DNA of 64,000 nt from Streptomyces phaeofaciens (GCF_014648915.1 NZ_BMSA01000032.1:37212-101211); one strand, 5' to 3'. Counted from the stretch's first letter, positions 30,242 to 40,404 are shown. Notes: a model not told the origin generated them from the letters alone. A program made the numbers and translations.

Positions 30242-32208
30242 CGGAAGTGTCCGACAGGGAACCGCCGCGCCGGCGTGTGCCCGGCCCCGCCCGGCCCTCC
30301 CGCCCGGCATCCGCCCAGCGGCGCCCGGGGCCCGGCGCCCGCCCCGGCCGCCGTCCGGTCCCGCCCCGGCCCGCCGCCCCGAACGTGATCCGGCTCGGCA
30401 GCCCCCGCCCCCGGCTGCGCCTGGTCGGCCTCGCCCTCGCCCTGGTGATGATCGCCTTCGTCGTACGGCTGCTCCAGGTGCAGGCCGTCGACGCGAGCAC
30501 GTACGCCGCCAAGGCCGAGCAGAACCGGTACGTCGGCCAGGTGCTGGCCGCCGAGCGCGGCGAGATCACCGACCGCAGCGGGGTCGCCCTCGCCAGCAGC
30601 GAGGACGCCTACGACATCACCGCCGACCCCACGATGTTCAACCGCGCGACCCTGAAGATCGACGACGGCCCCGAGCAGGCGGCCGCGCTGCTCGCGCCGA
30701 TCCTCGGCCAGGACCAGTCGACGCTGGTCGGGAAGCTGCGTCCGAAGGACAGCGCGGCGCGCTACGCCAAGCTCGCCAGCCGGCAGACCCCGCAGGTCTG
30801 GAAGCAGATCAAGGACCTGAAGTCGGCGCTCACCGCCAAGGAGGGCGCCGACGGCGGCACGGTCAACGTCCTCGCGGGTGTCTTCTCCGTCCCCAGCAGC
30901 AAGCGGGTCTACCCCAACGGCGATCTCGCCGCCGCCGTGCTGGGCTGGGTCAACGCCGAGGGCAAGGGCGGCGGCGGCATCGAGCAGCAGCTGAACGCGA
31001 CCCTGGCCGGCAAGGACGGCAAGATCCGTTACGCCCAGTCCGGCGGCCGTCAGGTGCCCACCGCCGGCTCCACCGAGACGCCCGCCGTGCCCGGTTCGGA
31101 CATAGAGCTGACCCTCGACCGGGACATCCAGTGGGCGGCGCAGAACGCCATCACCGAGCAGGTCGAGAAGTCCAAGGCGGACCGCGGCTACGTCGTCGTC
31201 CAGGACACCCGCACCGGCGAGATCCTCGCCATGGCCAACTCGCCCGGCTTCGACCCCAACGACCTCACCGAGGCGAACCCGGACGCCCTGGGAAACGCGG
31301 CCCTCCAGGACGCCTACGAGCCCGGCTCCACCGCCAAGATCATGTCGATGGCGGCCGTTCTGGAGGAGAACGTCGCCACGCCGCTCACCCGGGTCACGGT
31401 GCCCAACCGGCTGCACCGCGGCGACCGGCTCTTCAAGGACGACATCGACCACCCGACCTGGTATCTCACGCTCAACGGCGTTCTCGCCAAGTCCAGCAAC
31501 ATCGGCACGATCCTGGCCACCGGCGAACTGGGCAAGACCCAGGCCGAGGCCAACCGGGTGCTCTCCTCCTACCTGCGCAAGTTCGGCCTCGGCAGCTACA
31601 CGGGCGTCGGCTTCCCCGGCGAGACGAAGGGCATCCTCGCAGCCCCGGGCGACTGGTCGACCTCGCAGCAGTACACGATTCCTTTCGGCCAGGGCGTGTC
31701 CCTCAACGCGCTCCAGGCGGCCTCCGTCTACTCGACGATCGCCAACGGCGGCGTCCGTATCGAGCCGACCCTGGTGCGCGGCACCCAGGGCCCCGACGGG
31801 CGCTTCACCCCGGCCGCCGCACCCAAGAAGAGCAGGGTCGTCAGCGCGAAGACGGCGAAGACCCTCGCCCGGATGCTGGAGTCGGTGGTGGACGACCGGG
31901 AGGGCACCGGCACCAAGGCGCGCATTCCCGGCTACCGCGTGGCGGGCAAGACCGGTACCGCCAACCGGGTGGATCCGGCCACCGGCAAGTACAAGGGCTA
32001 CACCTCGTCGTTCGCCGGGTTCGCGCCCGCGGACAATCCTCGCGTCACCGTCTACTGCGCCATCCAGAACGCCACCGAGGGCAGCTACTTCGGCGGCCAG
32101 ATCTGCGGCCCCATCTTCAAGCAGGTCATGGAGTTCGCCCTGAAGACCCTCCAGGTCCCGCCCACCGGGACGAAGTCCGCCAGCCTCCCGGTCACCTTCG
32201 CCCCCTGA
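30238..32208 (+). CDS. ftsI: Septal peptidoglycan transpeptidase FtsI (PBP3)
   Basis: A 656-residue class B penicillin-binding protein. A Pro/Arg-rich cytoplasmic tail precedes one transmembrane helix (LRLVGLALALVMIAFVVRLLQ, ~residues 60-80). A dimerisation domain (AERGEITDRSGVALA) and the transpeptidase domain follow, with SxxK at S364 in EPGSTAKIMS, SxN in AKSSNIGT near 420 and KTGT at ~571-574. It crosslinks septal peptidoglycan together with FtsW. The start is either GTG 30238, overlapping the ftsL stop as GTGA, or GTG 30247, where AGGTGACGGA gives better ribosome-binding spacing. Confidence 0.96.
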   Translation: MTEVSDREPPRRRVPGPARPSRPASAQRRPGPGARPGRRPVPPRPAAPNVIRLGSPRPRLRLVGLALALVMIAFVVRLLQVQAVDASTYAAKAEQNRYVGQVLAAERGEITDRSGVALASSEDAYDITADPTMFNRATLKIDDGPEQAAALLAPILGQDQSTLVGKLRPKDSAARYAKLASRQTPQVWKQIKDLKSALTAKEGADGGTVNVLAGVFSVPSSKRVYPNGDLAAAVLGWVNAEGKGGGGIEQQLNATLAGKDGKIRYAQSGGRQVPTAGSTETPAVPGSDIELTLDRDIQWAAQNAITEQVEKSKADRGYVVVQDTRTGEILAMANSPGFDPNDLTEANPDALGNAALQDAYEPGSTAKIMSMAAVLEENVATPLTRVTVPNRLHRGDRLFKDDIDHPTWYLTLNGVLAKSSNIGTILATGELGKTQAEANRVLSSYLRKFGLGSYTGVGFPGETKGILAAPGDWSTSQQYTIPFGQGVSLNALQAASVYSTIANGGVRIEPTLVRGTQGPDGRFTPAAAPKKSRVVSAKTAKTLARMLESVVDDREGTGTKARIPGYRVAGKTGTANRVDPATGKYKGYTSSFAGFAPADNPRVTVYCAIQNATEGSYFGGQICGPIFKQVMEFALKTLQVPPTGTKSASLPVTFAP

Positions 32209-32255
32209 GATCCCCGTCCGTCAGTGTTCAGCGTCGAACCAGCCAGGAACAGCCC

Positions 32256-33911
32256 GTGACCATGATCACTCCCGACCCCGGGAACGCAAGCCCGCCCGCA
32301 GACTCGCTTCGCCCGCAGGCGGGTGCGCCCGGTACGCTCACCGCCGTGCCACACGCTGATCAGTCCCAAACCACCCAGAAGGGCGCTTCCGTGACCTATC
32401 CGGGACCGCCGCGACCGGCCCAGGTATCCGCCACACCCCTCGCGGAGCTCGCCGATCAGCTGGGTGCCGCCGTCGCGGAGAACGCCGCCGCCGTCACGGG
32501 CATCACCCATGACTCGCGCGCCGTCCGCCCCGGCGACCTGTACGCAGCCCTGCCGGGCGCCCGCCTGCACGGCGCCGATTTCGCCACCCAGGCCGCGGGC
32601 CTGGGCGCGGTCGCCGTCCTTACCGACCCCACCGGCGCCGAGCGCGCCGCCGCGACCGGGCTGCCGGTCCTGGTGGCCGACGACCCGCGCGCGCGGATGG
32701 GTGAGCTGGCGGCCACGATCTACGGCCGGCCCGGACGGGACCTGCTCCAGATCGGCATCACCGGCACCTCCGGCAAGACCACCACCGCCTACCTCGTCGA
32801 GGGCGGTCTGGGCGCCACGCGCCCCACCGGTCTGATCGGCACGGTCGAGACCCGCATCGGTGACGAGCGCATCAAGTCCGAGCGCACCACCCCCGAGGCC
32901 ACCGACCTCCAGGCCCTGTTCGGCGTGATGCGCGAGCGCGGCGTCGAGGCGGTCGCGATGGAGGTCTCCAGCCACGCGCTGGTCCTCGGCCGGGTCGACG
33001 GCTGTGTCTTCGACGTCGCCGTCTTCAACAACCTCAGCCCGGAACACATGGAGTTCCACTCCGGCATGGAGGACTACTTCCAGGCCAAGGCGCAGCTGTT
33101 CACCCCCGAACGCAGCCGCCTCGGCGTGGTCAACCTCGACGACGAGTACGGCCGCCGGCTCGCCCGCGAGGCCGGCGTCCCGGTCGTCACCTTCTCCGCC
33201 GAGGGCCACCCCGACGCCGACTGGCGCGCGGTGGACGTCCACATCGGCCCGATGGACGCCACGTTCACGGTGCTCGGCCCGGACGGGGTGCGCGTCGCCG
33301 CCAGATCCCCGCTGCCCGGCCCCTTCAACGTGGCCAACACCCTCGCGGCGATCACCGCCCTGGCCGCCGCGGGCCTCGACCCGCAGACCGCCGCCGACGG
33401 CGTCGCCGCCGTCCCGGGCGTGCCGGGCCGGCTGGAGCGGGTGGACGCCGGCCAGCCGTATCTCGCCGTCGTCGACTACGCGCACAAGACGGACGCCGTC
33501 GAATCGGTGCTCAAGGCGCTGCGCAAGGTCACCAAGGGCCGGCTGCACGTCGTCCTCGGCTGCGGCGGCGACCGGGACCGCACCAAACGCGCGCCGATGG
33601 GCGCCGCCGCGGCCCGGCTCGCCGACATCGCCGTACTGACCTCCGACAACCCCCGCTCCGAGGACCCGCTGGCGATCCTGGCGGCCATGCTCGAGGGCGC
33701 GGCGTCCGTGCCCGCGCACGAGCGCGGCGAGGTCCTCCTGTTCGAGGACCGGGCCGCCGCGATCGCCGCCGCCGTGGCCCGCGCGCACGCGGGGGACACG
33801 GTGCTGGTCGCGGGCAAGGGCCACGAGCAGGGCCAGGACATCGCCGGGGTGGTCCGTCCGTTCGACGACCGCCAGGTGCTTCGCGAAGCTATCCAGCAGA
33901 CCCAGGGATGA
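32256..33911 (+). CDS. murE: UDP-MurNAc-tripeptide synthetase MurE
   Basis: About 551 residues; adds the third residue (LL-diaminopimelate in streptomycetes) to UDP-MurNAc-L-Ala-D-Glu. Mur ligase landmarks are the ATP loop GITGTSGKTTTAYLVE, MEVSSHALVLGRVDG, FNNLSPEHMEFH, PGRLERVDAG, VDYAHKTDAVESVL and DNPRSEDP (diaminopimelate recognition). The GTG at 32256 has AGGAA 6-7 nt upstream. A GTG at 32391 (start VTYPGPPRP) would give 506 residues and also has a GAAGGG site; the extra 45 residues are low complexity. Confidence 0.94.
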   Translation: MTMITPDPGNASPPADSLRPQAGAPGTLTAVPHADQSQTTQKGASVTYPGPPRPAQVSATPLAELADQLGAAVAENAAAVTGITHDSRAVRPGDLYAALPGARLHGADFATQAAGLGAVAVLTDPTGAERAAATGLPVLVADDPRARMGELAATIYGRPGRDLLQIGITGTSGKTTTAYLVEGGLGATRPTGLIGTVETRIGDERIKSERTTPEATDLQALFGVMRERGVEAVAMEVSSHALVLGRVDGCVFDVAVFNNLSPEHMEFHSGMEDYFQAKAQLFTPERSRLGVVNLDDEYGRRLAREAGVPVVTFSAEGHPDADWRAVDVHIGPMDATFTVLGPDGVRVAARSPLPGPFNVANTLAAITALAAAGLDPQTAADGVAAVPGVPGRLERVDAGQPYLAVVDYAHKTDAVESVLKALRKVTKGRLHVVLGCGGDRDRTKRAPMGAAAARLADIAVLTSDNPRSEDPLAILAAMLEGAASVPAHERGEVLLFEDRAAAIAAAVARAHAGDTVLVAGKGHEQGQDIAGVVRPFDDRQVLREAIQQTQG

Positions 33912-33915
33912 ACTT

Positions 33916-35331
33916 GTGATCGCCCTCTCCCTCGCCGAGATCGCAGCAGTCGTCGGCGGGCAGACGTACGACATACCGGATCCGTCCGCGAAGGTCACCG
34001 GACCGGTCGTCCGGGACTCCCGCGAGGTGGTGCCCGGAAGCCTCTTCGTCGCCTTCGCCGGCGAGCGGGTGGACGGCCACGACTTCGCGGCAGCGGTCGT
34101 CGAGGCGGGCGCGGCGGCCGTACTGGCCTCGCGCCCCGTCGGCGTCCCCGCGATCGTCGTGGACGACGTCCAGGCCGCGCTGGGCGCCCTCGCCCGGCAC
34201 GTCGTGACGAAGCTCGGCGCGACCCTCGTCGCGCTCACCGGCTCGGCCGGCAAGACCAGCACCAAGGACCTCATCGCCCAGGTGCTCCGGCGCAAGGCGC
34301 CCACCGTCTTCACGCCCGGTTCGCTCAACAACGAGATCGGGCTGCCGCTGACCGCCCTGTCCGCCACCGAGGAGACACAGTTCCTCGTGCTGGAGATGGG
34401 TGCCCGCGGCATCGGTCACATCCGCTACCTCGCCGATCTGACGCCCCCGAGGATCGGCCTCGTCCTCAACGTCGGCACCGCCCACATCGGCGAGTTCGGC
34501 GGTCGTGAACAGATCGCACAGGCAAAGGGCGAACTGGTCGAGTCCCTGCCCGCGGCGGCCGACGGCGGCGCCGCGATCCTCAACGCGGACGACCCCTTGG
34601 TCCGGGCCATGGCCTCCCGTACGAAGGCGAAGGTGGTCCTTTTCGGAGAGTCCGGCGAAGCGGACGTTCGGGCGGAGAACGTACGACTCACGGACAGCGG
34701 ACAGCCCTCCTTCAGCCTTCACACACCCTCCGGGTGCAGTGATGTGACCATGCGCCTGTACGGTGAGCACCACGTGTCGAACGCGCTCGCCGCGGCCGCC
34801 GTCGCCCATGAGCTGGGGATGTCCGTAACTGAGATCGCCACCGCGCTCTCCGAGGCGGGCTCCCTCTCCCGCTGGCGGATGGAGGTCACCGAGCGCCCGG
34901 ACGGCGTGACGATCGTCAACGACGCCTACAACGCGAACCCCGAGTCCATGCGAGCGGCCCTGCGCGCGCTGGCGGCGATGGGCACGGGGCGGCGGACCTG
35001 GGCGGTGCTCGGCAAGATGGCCGAGCTCGGGGACGAGGCGCTCGCCGAGCACGACGCGGTCGGACGGCTCGCCGTCCGGCTCAATGTCGGCAAGCTCGTC
35101 GCCGTCGGGGGCAGGGAAGCCTCCTGGCTGCAACTGGGCGCATATAACGAGGGTTCGTGGGGTGAGGAGTCGGTGCACGTGTCCGACGCACAGGCGGCGG
35201 TCGACCTGTTGCGCAGCGAGTTGCGCCCGGGGGACGTCGTACTCGTGAAGGCGTCCCGTTCGGTCGGTCTCGAGAGCGTCGCGCAGGCGCTGCTCGCGAC
35301 CGGAGCCGAGGGTGAGGTCGCTGCCCGATGA
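33916..35331 (+). CDS. murF: UDP-MurNAc-pentapeptide synthetase MurF
   Basis: A 471-residue Mur ligase that adds D-Ala-D-Ala to complete the UDP-MurNAc-pentapeptide. The N-terminal substrate domain contains VVRDSREVVPGSLFVAF. The ATP loop is ALTGSAGKTSTKDLIAQVL near residue 112. Then come GSLNNEIGLPLT, VLEMGARGIGHI and the C-terminal-domain motif VNDAYNANPESM. It begins 4 nt after the murE stop and its stop overlaps mraY. The GTG start has AGGGATGAA upstream. Confidence 0.96.
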   Translation: MIALSLAEIAAVVGGQTYDIPDPSAKVTGPVVRDSREVVPGSLFVAFAGERVDGHDFAAAVVEAGAAAVLASRPVGVPAIVVDDVQAALGALARHVVTKLGATLVALTGSAGKTSTKDLIAQVLRRKAPTVFTPGSLNNEIGLPLTALSATEETQFLVLEMGARGIGHIRYLADLTPPRIGLVLNVGTAHIGEFGGREQIAQAKGELVESLPAAADGGAAILNADDPLVRAMASRTKAKVVLFGESGEADVRAENVRLTDSGQPSFSLHTPSGCSDVTMRLYGEHHVSNALAAAAVAHELGMSVTEIATALSEAGSLSRWRMEVTERPDGVTIVNDAYNANPESMRAALRALAAMGTGRRTWAVLGKMAELGDEALAEHDAVGRLAVRLNVGKLVAVGGREASWLQLGAYNEGSWGEESVHVSDAQAAVDLLRSELRPGDVVLVKASRSVGLESVAQALLATGAEGEVAAR

Positions 35332-36401
35332 TGAAGCAGATCCTGTTCGCGGGTGTCATCGGTCTCTTCCTGACGCTGATCGGCACCCCGTTGCTGATCA
35401 AGCTGCTGGCGCGCAAGGGCTACGGCCAGTACATCCGGGACGACGGCCCGCGCGAGCACGCCAGCAAGCGCGGTACGCCGACCATGGGCGGTATCGCCTT
35501 CATCCTGGCGACGATCGCCGCGTACTTCCTGTCGAAGGTCATCACCGGCAAGCCGCCGACCTACTCCGGTCTGCTGGTGCTCGGCCTGATGTTCGGCATG
35601 GGCATGGTCGGCTTCCTGGACGACTACATCAAGATCGTCAAGCGGCGTTCGCTGGGTCTGCGGGCCAAGGCCAAGATGGCGGGGCAGCTGCTCGTCGGCA
35701 TCACCTTCGCCGTGCTCTCGCTCCAGTTCGCGGACGCCCGTGACAACACCCCGGCCTCCACGAAGCTGTCGTTCATCACGGACTTCGGCTGGACGATCGG
35801 CCCCGTGCTGTTCGTCATCTGGGCGCTGTTCATGATCCTCGCGATGTCCAACGGCGTGAACCTGACGGACGGTCTGGACGGACTCGCCACCGGCGCCTCC
35901 GTCCTCGTCTTCGGCGCGTACACGTTCATCGGCGTCTGGCAGTACCAGGAGTCCTGCGCCAACGCCAAGACGCTGACCAACCCCAACGCCTGCTACGAGG
36001 TGCGCGACCCGCTCGACCTCGCGGTCGTCTCGGCCGCGCTGATGGGCGCCTGCCTGGGCTTCCTGTGGTGGAACACGTCGCCGGCCAAGATCTTCATGGG
36101 CGACACCGGTTCGCTCGCGCTCGGCGGTGTCCTCACGGGCCTGGCCATCTGCTCCCGCACGGAGCTGCTGGTGGCCATCATGGGCGGTCTGTTCGTCCTC
36201 ATCACCATGTCGGTGGTCATCCAGGTCGGTTCGTTCCGGCTGACCGGCAAGCGTGTCTTCCGCATGGCACCGCTCCAGCACCACTTCGAACTCAAGGGCT
36301 GGTCCGAAGTCCTTGTCGTGGTCCGCTTCTGGATCATCCAGGGCATCTGTGTGATCGTCGGACTGGGTCTCTTCTACGCGGGATGGGCAGCAGACAAGTG
36401 A
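35328..36401 (+). CDS. mraY: Phospho-MurNAc-pentapeptide translocase MraY
   Basis: A 357-residue integral membrane enzyme with about ten transmembrane helices. It transfers phospho-MurNAc-pentapeptide to undecaprenyl phosphate, making lipid I. Catalytic Asp motifs are visible: GFLDDYIKIVKRRSLGL near residue 97 and NGVNLTDGLDGLATG near 178, along with MGDTGSLALGG and APLQHHFELKGWSE near the C-terminus. The first ATG (35328) overlaps the murF stop by 4 nt; ATG 35331 is the next codon. The stop overlaps murD. Confidence 0.97.
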   Translation: MMKQILFAGVIGLFLTLIGTPLLIKLLARKGYGQYIRDDGPREHASKRGTPTMGGIAFILATIAAYFLSKVITGKPPTYSGLLVLGLMFGMGMVGFLDDYIKIVKRRSLGLRAKAKMAGQLLVGITFAVLSLQFADARDNTPASTKLSFITDFGWTIGPVLFVIWALFMILAMSNGVNLTDGLDGLATGASVLVFGAYTFIGVWQYQESCANAKTLTNPNACYEVRDPLDLAVVSAALMGACLGFLWWNTSPAKIFMGDTGSLALGGVLTGLAICSRTELLVAIMGGLFVLITMSVVIQVGSFRLTGKRVFRMAPLQHHFELKGWSEVLVVVRFWIIQGICVIVGLGLFYAGWAADK

Positions 36402-37816
36402 CCGACTGGCAGGGGAAGAACGTCACCGTCGCCGGGCTCGGCGTCTCCGGCATCCCGGCGGCCAAGGTGCTGCACGGGCTCGGCGCGAAGGTCACCGTCG
36501 TCAACGACGGCGACGACGCACGCGCGCGTGAGCAGGCCGCCGAACTGGAGGCGCTCGGTGTCACCGTGCGCCTCGGCGACGGGGCGACCCTGCCCGAAGG
36601 CACCGAACTCATCGTCACCGCACCCGGCTGGAAGCCGGACAAGCCGCTCTTCACGGCGGCCGCCGAGGCCGGGGTGCCGGTCTGGGGCGACGTGGAGCTG
36701 GCCTGGCGCCTGCGCGGCCTGGACGGCAGAGAAGCGGCCCCCTGGCTCTGCGTCACCGGCACCAACGGCAAGACGACCACCACCCAGATGCTGGCCTCGA
36801 TCCTGGAGGCCGCCGGACTGCGCACGGCAGCCGTCGGCAACATCGGCGTCTCGCTGCTCGACGCGGTCCTCGGCGAGGAGCCGTACGACGTCCTGGCCGT
36901 GGAACTGTCGAGCTACCAGCTGCACTGGGCGCCCTCCCTGCGCGCCCACTCCGCCACCGTCCTCAACCTCGCCCCCGACCACCTCGACTGGCACGGCTCC
37001 ATGGAGGCGTACGCCAGGGACAAGGGCCGGATCTACGAGGGCAATCGGGTCGCCTGCGTCTACAACGTCGCCGACAAGGCCACCGAGGACCTGGTGCGCG
37101 AGGCGGACGTCGAGGAGGGCTGCCGGGCCATCGGCTTCACCCTCGGCGCCCCGGGCCCGTCCCAACTCGGTGTCGTGGACGGCATCCTGGTCGACCGCGC
37201 CTTCGTCGAGAACCGGCAGAAGAACGCCCAGGAGCTCGCCGAGGTCTCCGACGTGAATCCGCCGGCCCCGCACAACATCGCCAACGCCCTGGCCGCGGCG
37301 GCCCTCGCCCGCGCCTTCGGCGTGCCTCCCCAGGCCGTACGGGACGGCCTGCGGGCCTTCACCCCGGACGCCCACCGCATCGCCCACGTGGCGGACGTGG
37401 ACGGGGTGGCGTACATCGACGACTCCAAGGCCACCAACACCCACGCGGCGGAAGCCTCGTTGGCGGCCTACGAGTCGATCGTGTGGATCGCCGGCGGACT
37501 GGCCAAGGGCGCCACCTTCGACGAGCTGGTCGCCAAGTCGGCGAAGCGGCTGCGCGGGGCGGTCCTCATCGGCGCCGACCGCGCGCTGATCCGCGAAGCC
37601 CTGGCGCGACACGCCCCCGAGGTACCCGTCGTCGACCTCGACCGGACCGACACTGGGGCGATGCTCGCGGCTGTCCAGGAGGCCCGGCGCCTCGCCGGTG
37701 AAGGCGACACGGTGCTGCTGGCCCCGGCCTGCGCCTCCATGGACATGTTCGTCAACTACAACCAGCGCGGTGACGCGTTCGCCCAGGCGGTGCGCGAACT
37801 CGGCGCGGGTGCCTGA
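36398..37816 (+). CDS. murD: UDP-MurNAc-L-alanine:D-glutamate ligase MurD
   Basis: About 472 residues. The N-terminal domain binds the uridine nucleotide (VTVAGLGVSGIPAAKVLHGLG). The ATP-binding loop is CVTGTNGKTTTTQMLASIL near residue 120, followed by VAVELSSYQLHWAPSL, LNLAPDHLDWHGSMEAY and DAHRIAHVADVDGVAYIDDS. The C-terminal LLAPACASMDMFVNYNQRGDAF is diagnostic for MurD. The GTG at 36398 overlaps the mraY stop (GTGA); an ATG at 36383 is possible but poorly spaced. The gene order mraY-murD-ftsW is conserved. Confidence 0.96.
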   Translation: MTDWQGKNVTVAGLGVSGIPAAKVLHGLGAKVTVVNDGDDARAREQAAELEALGVTVRLGDGATLPEGTELIVTAPGWKPDKPLFTAAAEAGVPVWGDVELAWRLRGLDGREAAPWLCVTGTNGKTTTTQMLASILEAAGLRTAAVGNIGVSLLDAVLGEEPYDVLAVELSSYQLHWAPSLRAHSATVLNLAPDHLDWHGSMEAYARDKGRIYEGNRVACVYNVADKATEDLVREADVEEGCRAIGFTLGAPGPSQLGVVDGILVDRAFVENRQKNAQELAEVSDVNPPAPHNIANALAAAALARAFGVPPQAVRDGLRAFTPDAHRIAHVADVDGVAYIDDSKATNTHAAEASLAAYESIVWIAGGLAKGATFDELVAKSAKRLRGAVLIGADRALIREALARHAPEVPVVDLDRTDTGAMLAAVQEARRLAGEGDTVLLAPACASMDMFVNYNQRGDAFAQAVRELGAGA

Positions 37817-37935
37817 CGGCGGGTCCCCGGCCGCGACGGTTGCTCCAGGACCCTTGGAGGGACGCGTGACTCGGATGTGGCCGGCTTCTCGTCGGCGGCC
37901 GTGCGGGGTGCCCGCCGGCCGGGCGGTGCGCAGCG

Positions 37936-39300
37936 ATGCCCGGTAGCCGCACCGGCGGCAGGCCGCCCGCCCAGCGGACGGTCCGCCGGCCCGCCACCCC
38001 GCGGCCCGGGCGCGACAACCCCGTGCTGCGGCTCTATCTCCGGGCCCGCAAGGCCTGGGACCGGCCGCTGACCGCCTACTACCTGATCCTCGGCGGCAGC
38101 CTGCTGGTCACCGTGCTGGGTCTGGTGATGGTGTACTCGGCCTCCCAGATCACCGCGCTCCAGAAGTCGCTGCCGGGCTCCTTCTTCTTCCGCAAACAGC
38201 TGCTGGCCGCCTCCATCGGCGCCGGGCTGCTGCTGGCCGCCTCCCGGATGCCGGTGAAACTGCACCGGGCGCTGGCCTACCCGATCCTCGCGGGCGCCGT
38301 CTTCCTGATGGCCCTGGTGCAGGTGCCCGGGATAGGGATGGCGGTCAACGGCAACCAGAACTGGATCTCGCTCGGCGGCTCCTTCCAGATCCAGCCCAGC
38401 GAGTTCGGCAAGCTCGCCCTGGTGCTCTGGGGCGCCGACCTGCTCGCCCGCAAGCAGGACAAGAAGCTGCTGGCCCAGTGGAAACACATGCTGGTGCCGC
38501 TGGTGCCGGTCTCCTTCATGCTGCTCGGGCTGATCATGCTGGGCGGCGACATGGGCACGGCGATCATCCTGACGGCGATCCTGTTCGGCCTGCTCTGGCT
38601 GGCCGGCGCGCCGACCAGGCTGTTCGCCGGCGTGCTCGCGGTCGCTGCCACGATCGGCGTGATCCTCATCAAGACCAGCCCGAACCGCATGGCCCGGCTC
38701 CAGTGCATCGGCGCCACCGACCCCGGTCCGGGCGACGCCTGCTGGCAGGCCGTGCACGGTATCTACGCCCTGGCCTCCGGCGGGATCTTCGGCTCCGGGC
38801 TCGGTGCGAGTGTGGAGAAATGGGGGCAACTCCCCGAGGCGCACACCGACTTCATCTTCGCCGTCACCGGTGAGGAACTGGGCCTGGCGGGGACGCTGTC
38901 GGTGCTCGCCCTGTTCGCGGCTCTAGGCTATGCGGGTATCCGCGTGGCCGGACGCACGGAGGACCCCTTCGTGAGGTATGCCGCGGGAGGCGTGACCACC
39001 TGGATCACCGCTCAGGCAGTGATCAACATCGGTGCGGTGCTCGGCCTGCTGCCGATCGCCGGTGTCCCCCTCCCGCTGTTCTCGTACGGGGGGTCCGCCC
39101 TGCTGCCGACCATGTTCGCCATCGGGCTGCTGATCGCCTTCGCACGCGACGAGCCCGCTGCGCGGGCGGCGCTTGCGATGCGGCACCCCCGATTTGGTAG
39201 AAAGCGGGGGGCTGGGGGCTCCGGGATGGTTCGGAGCCCCCGGAGATGGAACACGATGAGACGGCGTGCCTCGGCGGCGCGCTCGTCCGGAGAGCGGTGA
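37936..39300 (+). CDS. ftsW: Septal peptidoglycan glycosyltransferase FtsW (SEDS family)
   Basis: A 454-residue SEDS polymerase with about ten transmembrane helices that makes septal glycan strands with FtsI. Family blocks are the first helix ILGGSLLVTVLGLVMVYSAS, NGNQNWISLGGSFQIQPSEFGKLA, LIMLGGDMGTAIIL (with the catalytic-type Asp), GSGLGASVEKWGQLPEAHTDFIFAVTGEELG and PIAGVPLPLFSYGGSALLP. The N-terminal ~35 residues and the last ~50 residues are basic and low complexity. ATG 37936 is the first start codon in the frame after a stop at 37867. No clear ribosome-binding site is seen. A 119-bp gap separates it from murD. Confidence 0.96.
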   Translation: MPGSRTGGRPPAQRTVRRPATPRPGRDNPVLRLYLRARKAWDRPLTAYYLILGGSLLVTVLGLVMVYSASQITALQKSLPGSFFFRKQLLAASIGAGLLLAASRMPVKLHRALAYPILAGAVFLMALVQVPGIGMAVNGNQNWISLGGSFQIQPSEFGKLALVLWGADLLARKQDKKLLAQWKHMLVPLVPVSFMLLGLIMLGGDMGTAIILTAILFGLLWLAGAPTRLFAGVLAVAATIGVILIKTSPNRMARLQCIGATDPGPGDACWQAVHGIYALASGGIFGSGLGASVEKWGQLPEAHTDFIFAVTGEELGLAGTLSVLALFAALGYAGIRVAGRTEDPFVRYAAGGVTTWITAQAVINIGAVLGLLPIAGVPLPLFSYGGSALLPTMFAIGLLIAFARDEPAARAALAMRHPRFGRKRGAGGSGMVRSPRRWNTMRRRASAARSSGER

Positions 39301-39306
39301 ATTTCG

Positions 39307-40404
39307 GTGCATGTCGTACTCGCTGGTGGGGGGACCGCCGGCCACATCGAGCCCGCGCTCGCCCTCGCGGACGCCCTGCGCAGGCAGGACCCCACCGTGG
39401 GGATCACGGCCCTGGGCACCGAGCGCGGACTGGAGACCACGCTCGTTCCGCAGCGCGGCTACGAGCTCGCGCTGATCCCGGCCGTACCGCTGCCGCGCAA
39501 GCCCACGCCCGAGCTGATCACCGTCCCGGGCCGGCTGCGTGGCACGATCAAGGCCGCCGAGCAGATCCTGGAGCGCACCAAGGCCGACGCCGTCGTCGGT
39601 TTCGGCGGTTACGTGGCCCTGCCCGGCTATCTCGCCGCCAAGCGCCTCGGTGTGCCGATCGTCGTCCACGAGGCCAACGCCCGGCCCGGACTGGCCAACA
39701 AGATCGGCTCCCGGTACGCCGCCCGGGTCGCCGTCTCCACGCCCGACAGCAAGCTGAGGGACGCCCGGTACATCGGCATCCCGCTGCGCCGCACCATCGC
39801 CACCCTCGACCGCGCCGCCGCGCGCCCCGAGGCCCGCGCGATGTTCGGTCTGGACCCCAACCTGCCGACGCTGCTGGTCTCCGGCGGCTCGCAGGGCGCC
39901 CGCCGCCTCAACGAGGTCGTCCAGCAGGTCGCGCCCTGGCTCCAGCAGGCCGGCATCCAGATCCTGCACGCGGTCGGCCCCAAGAACGAACTGCCGCACG
40001 TCCAGCAGATGCCGGGAATGCCCCCCTACATCCCGGTACCGTACCTGGAGCGCATGGACCTCGCGTACGCCGCCGCCGACATGATGCTCTGCCGTGCGGG
40101 CGCGATGACCGTCGCCGAGCTCTCCGCCGTCGGGCTCCCGGCCGCCTACGTCCCGCTGCCCATCGGCAACGGCGAACAGCGGCTCAACGCCCAGCCGGTG
40201 GTCAAGGCCGGCGGCGGGCTGCTCGTCGACGACGCCGAACTGACCCCCGACTGGGTCCGGGAGAGCGTCCTGCCGGTGCTCGCCAACCCGCACCGGCTGT
40301 ACGAGATGTCCCGCGCCGCCAGCGAGTTCGGCCGCAGGGACGCCGACGACCTGCTCGTCGGCATGGTGTACGAGGCGATCGCCGCGAGTCGCGCGCAGCG
40401 TTAG
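39307..40404 (+). CDS. murG: Lipid II synthase MurG (UDP-GlcNAc transferase)
   Basis: A 365-residue GT-B glycosyltransferase that adds GlcNAc to lipid I on the cytoplasmic membrane face. N-terminal motif HVVLAGGGTAGHIEPALALA (residues 2-21), then VGFGGYVALPGYLAAK and IVVHEANARPGLANK. The C-terminal donor site contains LLVSGGSQGARRLNE and CRAGAMTVAELSAVGLPAAYVPLP. The GTG start lies 6 nt after the ftsW stop, with GAGAGCGG upstream. murC does not lie between murG and ftsQ, as it does in many other bacteria. Confidence 0.97.
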   Translation: MHVVLAGGGTAGHIEPALALADALRRQDPTVGITALGTERGLETTLVPQRGYELALIPAVPLPRKPTPELITVPGRLRGTIKAAEQILERTKADAVVGFGGYVALPGYLAAKRLGVPIVVHEANARPGLANKIGSRYAARVAVSTPDSKLRDARYIGIPLRRTIATLDRAAARPEARAMFGLDPNLPTLLVSGGSQGARRLNEVVQQVAPWLQQAGIQILHAVGPKNELPHVQQMPGMPPYIPVPYLERMDLAYAAADMMLCRAGAMTVAELSAVGLPAAYVPLPIGNGEQRLNAQPVVKAGGGLLVDDAELTPDWVRESVLPVLANPHRLYEMSRAASEFGRRDADDLLVGMVYEAIAASRAQR